Shown here piece after piece: positions 14,576 to 14,886 of a stretch of 14,886 bases of DNA. Source of the stretch: Candidatus Gerdarchaeota archaeon (GTDB lineage: Archaea; Asgardarchaeota; Heimdallarchaeia; JABLTI01); assembly GCA_016840905.1 (NCBI GenBank), contig JAEORM010000070.1, positions 1 through 14,886 of the forward strand, given 5' to 3'. The notes under the pieces are model-generated. The model had not been told where the DNA came from and ran no database searches. It worked only from the letters and a program-made list of their open reading frames with translations. How positions within the stretch are numbered: position 1 is the first letter of the stretch; each line of letters opens with the position of its first letter. The translations under genes and the position numbers were made by a program.

Positions 14576-14582
14576 CCTCCTT
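14576..14582 (-). promoter_or_regulatory. Perfect Shine-Dalgarno pointing at a CTG start
   Basis: On the minus strand this reads AAGGAGG. No ATG, GTG or TTG lies in the following 20 bases, but an in-frame CTG begins 8 bases after it, at 14567. The annotated ATG is 47 bases away. This favours initiation at CTG. Confidence 0.55.
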
Positions 14583-14628
14583 TTAATTTAATTAATATAG
14601 AAATTCATTTTAAAGTAAGAGAATCAGT

Positions 14629-14772
14629 TTAATCCCTTATATTTCCGAGAATGGGCAATTTTTCATTTTTTTCCATATCATAGCTATTAATAATAGCTCT
14701 TGCCATTCTTGATATCATTATCTCAAAAATATCTTTAAATTTTTCTGATTTTTTATGGTAAAAATATGAAAA
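14629..14772 (-). pseudogene. Possible C-terminal gene fragment
   Basis: After a TAA the minus strand stays open for 47 codons. It reads KKSEKFKDIFEIMISRMARA then IINSYDMEKNEKLPILGNIR before TAA. The composition is protein-like (amphipathic helix, then LPILGN). An internal ATG at codon 19 would give only 29 residues, and there is no ribosome-binding site. It looks like the tail of a truncated gene. I do not recognise the family. Confidence 0.28.
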
Positions 14773-14862
14773 TTATTGGTAGATTACTTTCTTGCATAAT
14801 AATGAAAATATCTTTTCTAGTAGTACTCTTACAAAGATGATTGAATTAATAATCCCTTATAT
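14632..14862. repeat. 12-bp direct repeat AATCCCTTATAT (14631-14642 and 14851-14862)
   Basis: Two exact copies lie 220 bases apart near the right edge. The first overlaps the end of the possible gene fragment at 14629-14772. They may mark a small duplication or be chance. The stretch from 14590 to the window end contains no confident gene. Confidence 0.25.
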
Positions 14863-14886
14863 CCCACCCTATCCAAAATCAAGTGG

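Noticed and set aside
14344..14586. 80-codon Ser-rich plus-strand ORF
   Set aside because: Antisense to the small minus-strand protein, and its serine richness follows from the acidic codons on the other strand.
1..14886. CRISPR arrays, tRNA or rRNA genes, insertion sequences
   Set aside because: No regularly spaced repeats, cloverleaf sequence, conserved rRNA segment, transposase or terminal inverted repeats with target duplication were seen.

Overview
The window is AT-rich (about 30% G+C by eye) and reads as an archaeal chromosome segment. It has an RPA/SSB-like OB-fold protein, T-rich tracts after genes, TATA-like boxes close to starts, some TTG/GTG/CTG start candidates, and a membrane-anchored RING-H2 protein. 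The RING protein, a long TPR protein and an OB-HEAT fusion together suggest an Asgard-type archaeon. This is inference from gene content; no rRNA or other marker gene is present. No tRNA, rRNA, CRISPR array, transposase or phage gene was seen.

Layout. 1-1315: 3' part of a TPR-repeat protein, open to the left edge. 1525-2679: aldo/keto reductase with a C-terminal two-cluster ferredoxin-like module. 2680-3214: 535 bp without a gene but with several perfect inverted repeats. 3215-3997: tandem-GNAT-like acetyltransferase. 3998-4462: gene-poor, with possible coding debris. 4463-5308 (-): classical single-domain aldo/keto reductase. 5309-5868: decayed DNA, including a clear internally deleted copy of the metallo-beta-lactamase-fold gene that lies intact at 9474. 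5869-6306 (-) and 6455-7336 (+): divergent MarR regulator and TauE/SafE permease, with a strong palindromic operator candidate between them. 7558-7806: small exported-protein reading frame broken by one in-frame TAG. 7840-8382 (-): flavodoxin-fold protein. 8551-9390: two-TM RING-H2 protein. 9474-10349: MBL-fold hydrolase. 10472-11119 (-): SagB-like nitroreductase. 11214-12056 (-): OB-fold plus HEAT-like repeats. 12270-13766: orphan HExxH...E metallopeptidase. 14118-14528 (-): small acidic protein with a hydrophobic C-terminal tail. The right end shows only short coding-like scraps.

How the genes fit together. Most genes look singly transcribed, with 80-550 bp gaps and frequent strand switches, so there is no large operon. 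The commonest theme is flavin/NAD(P)H redox chemistry: two aldo/keto reductases (one with Fe-S), a flavodoxin-like protein and a nitroreductase. The MarR/TauE pair is the only clear regulator-target unit. The parts most worth following are the membrane RING protein, the OB-HEAT fusion, the orphan metallopeptidase, the UAG-interrupted exported ORF, and the decayed MBL copy, which shows local duplication followed by deletion.
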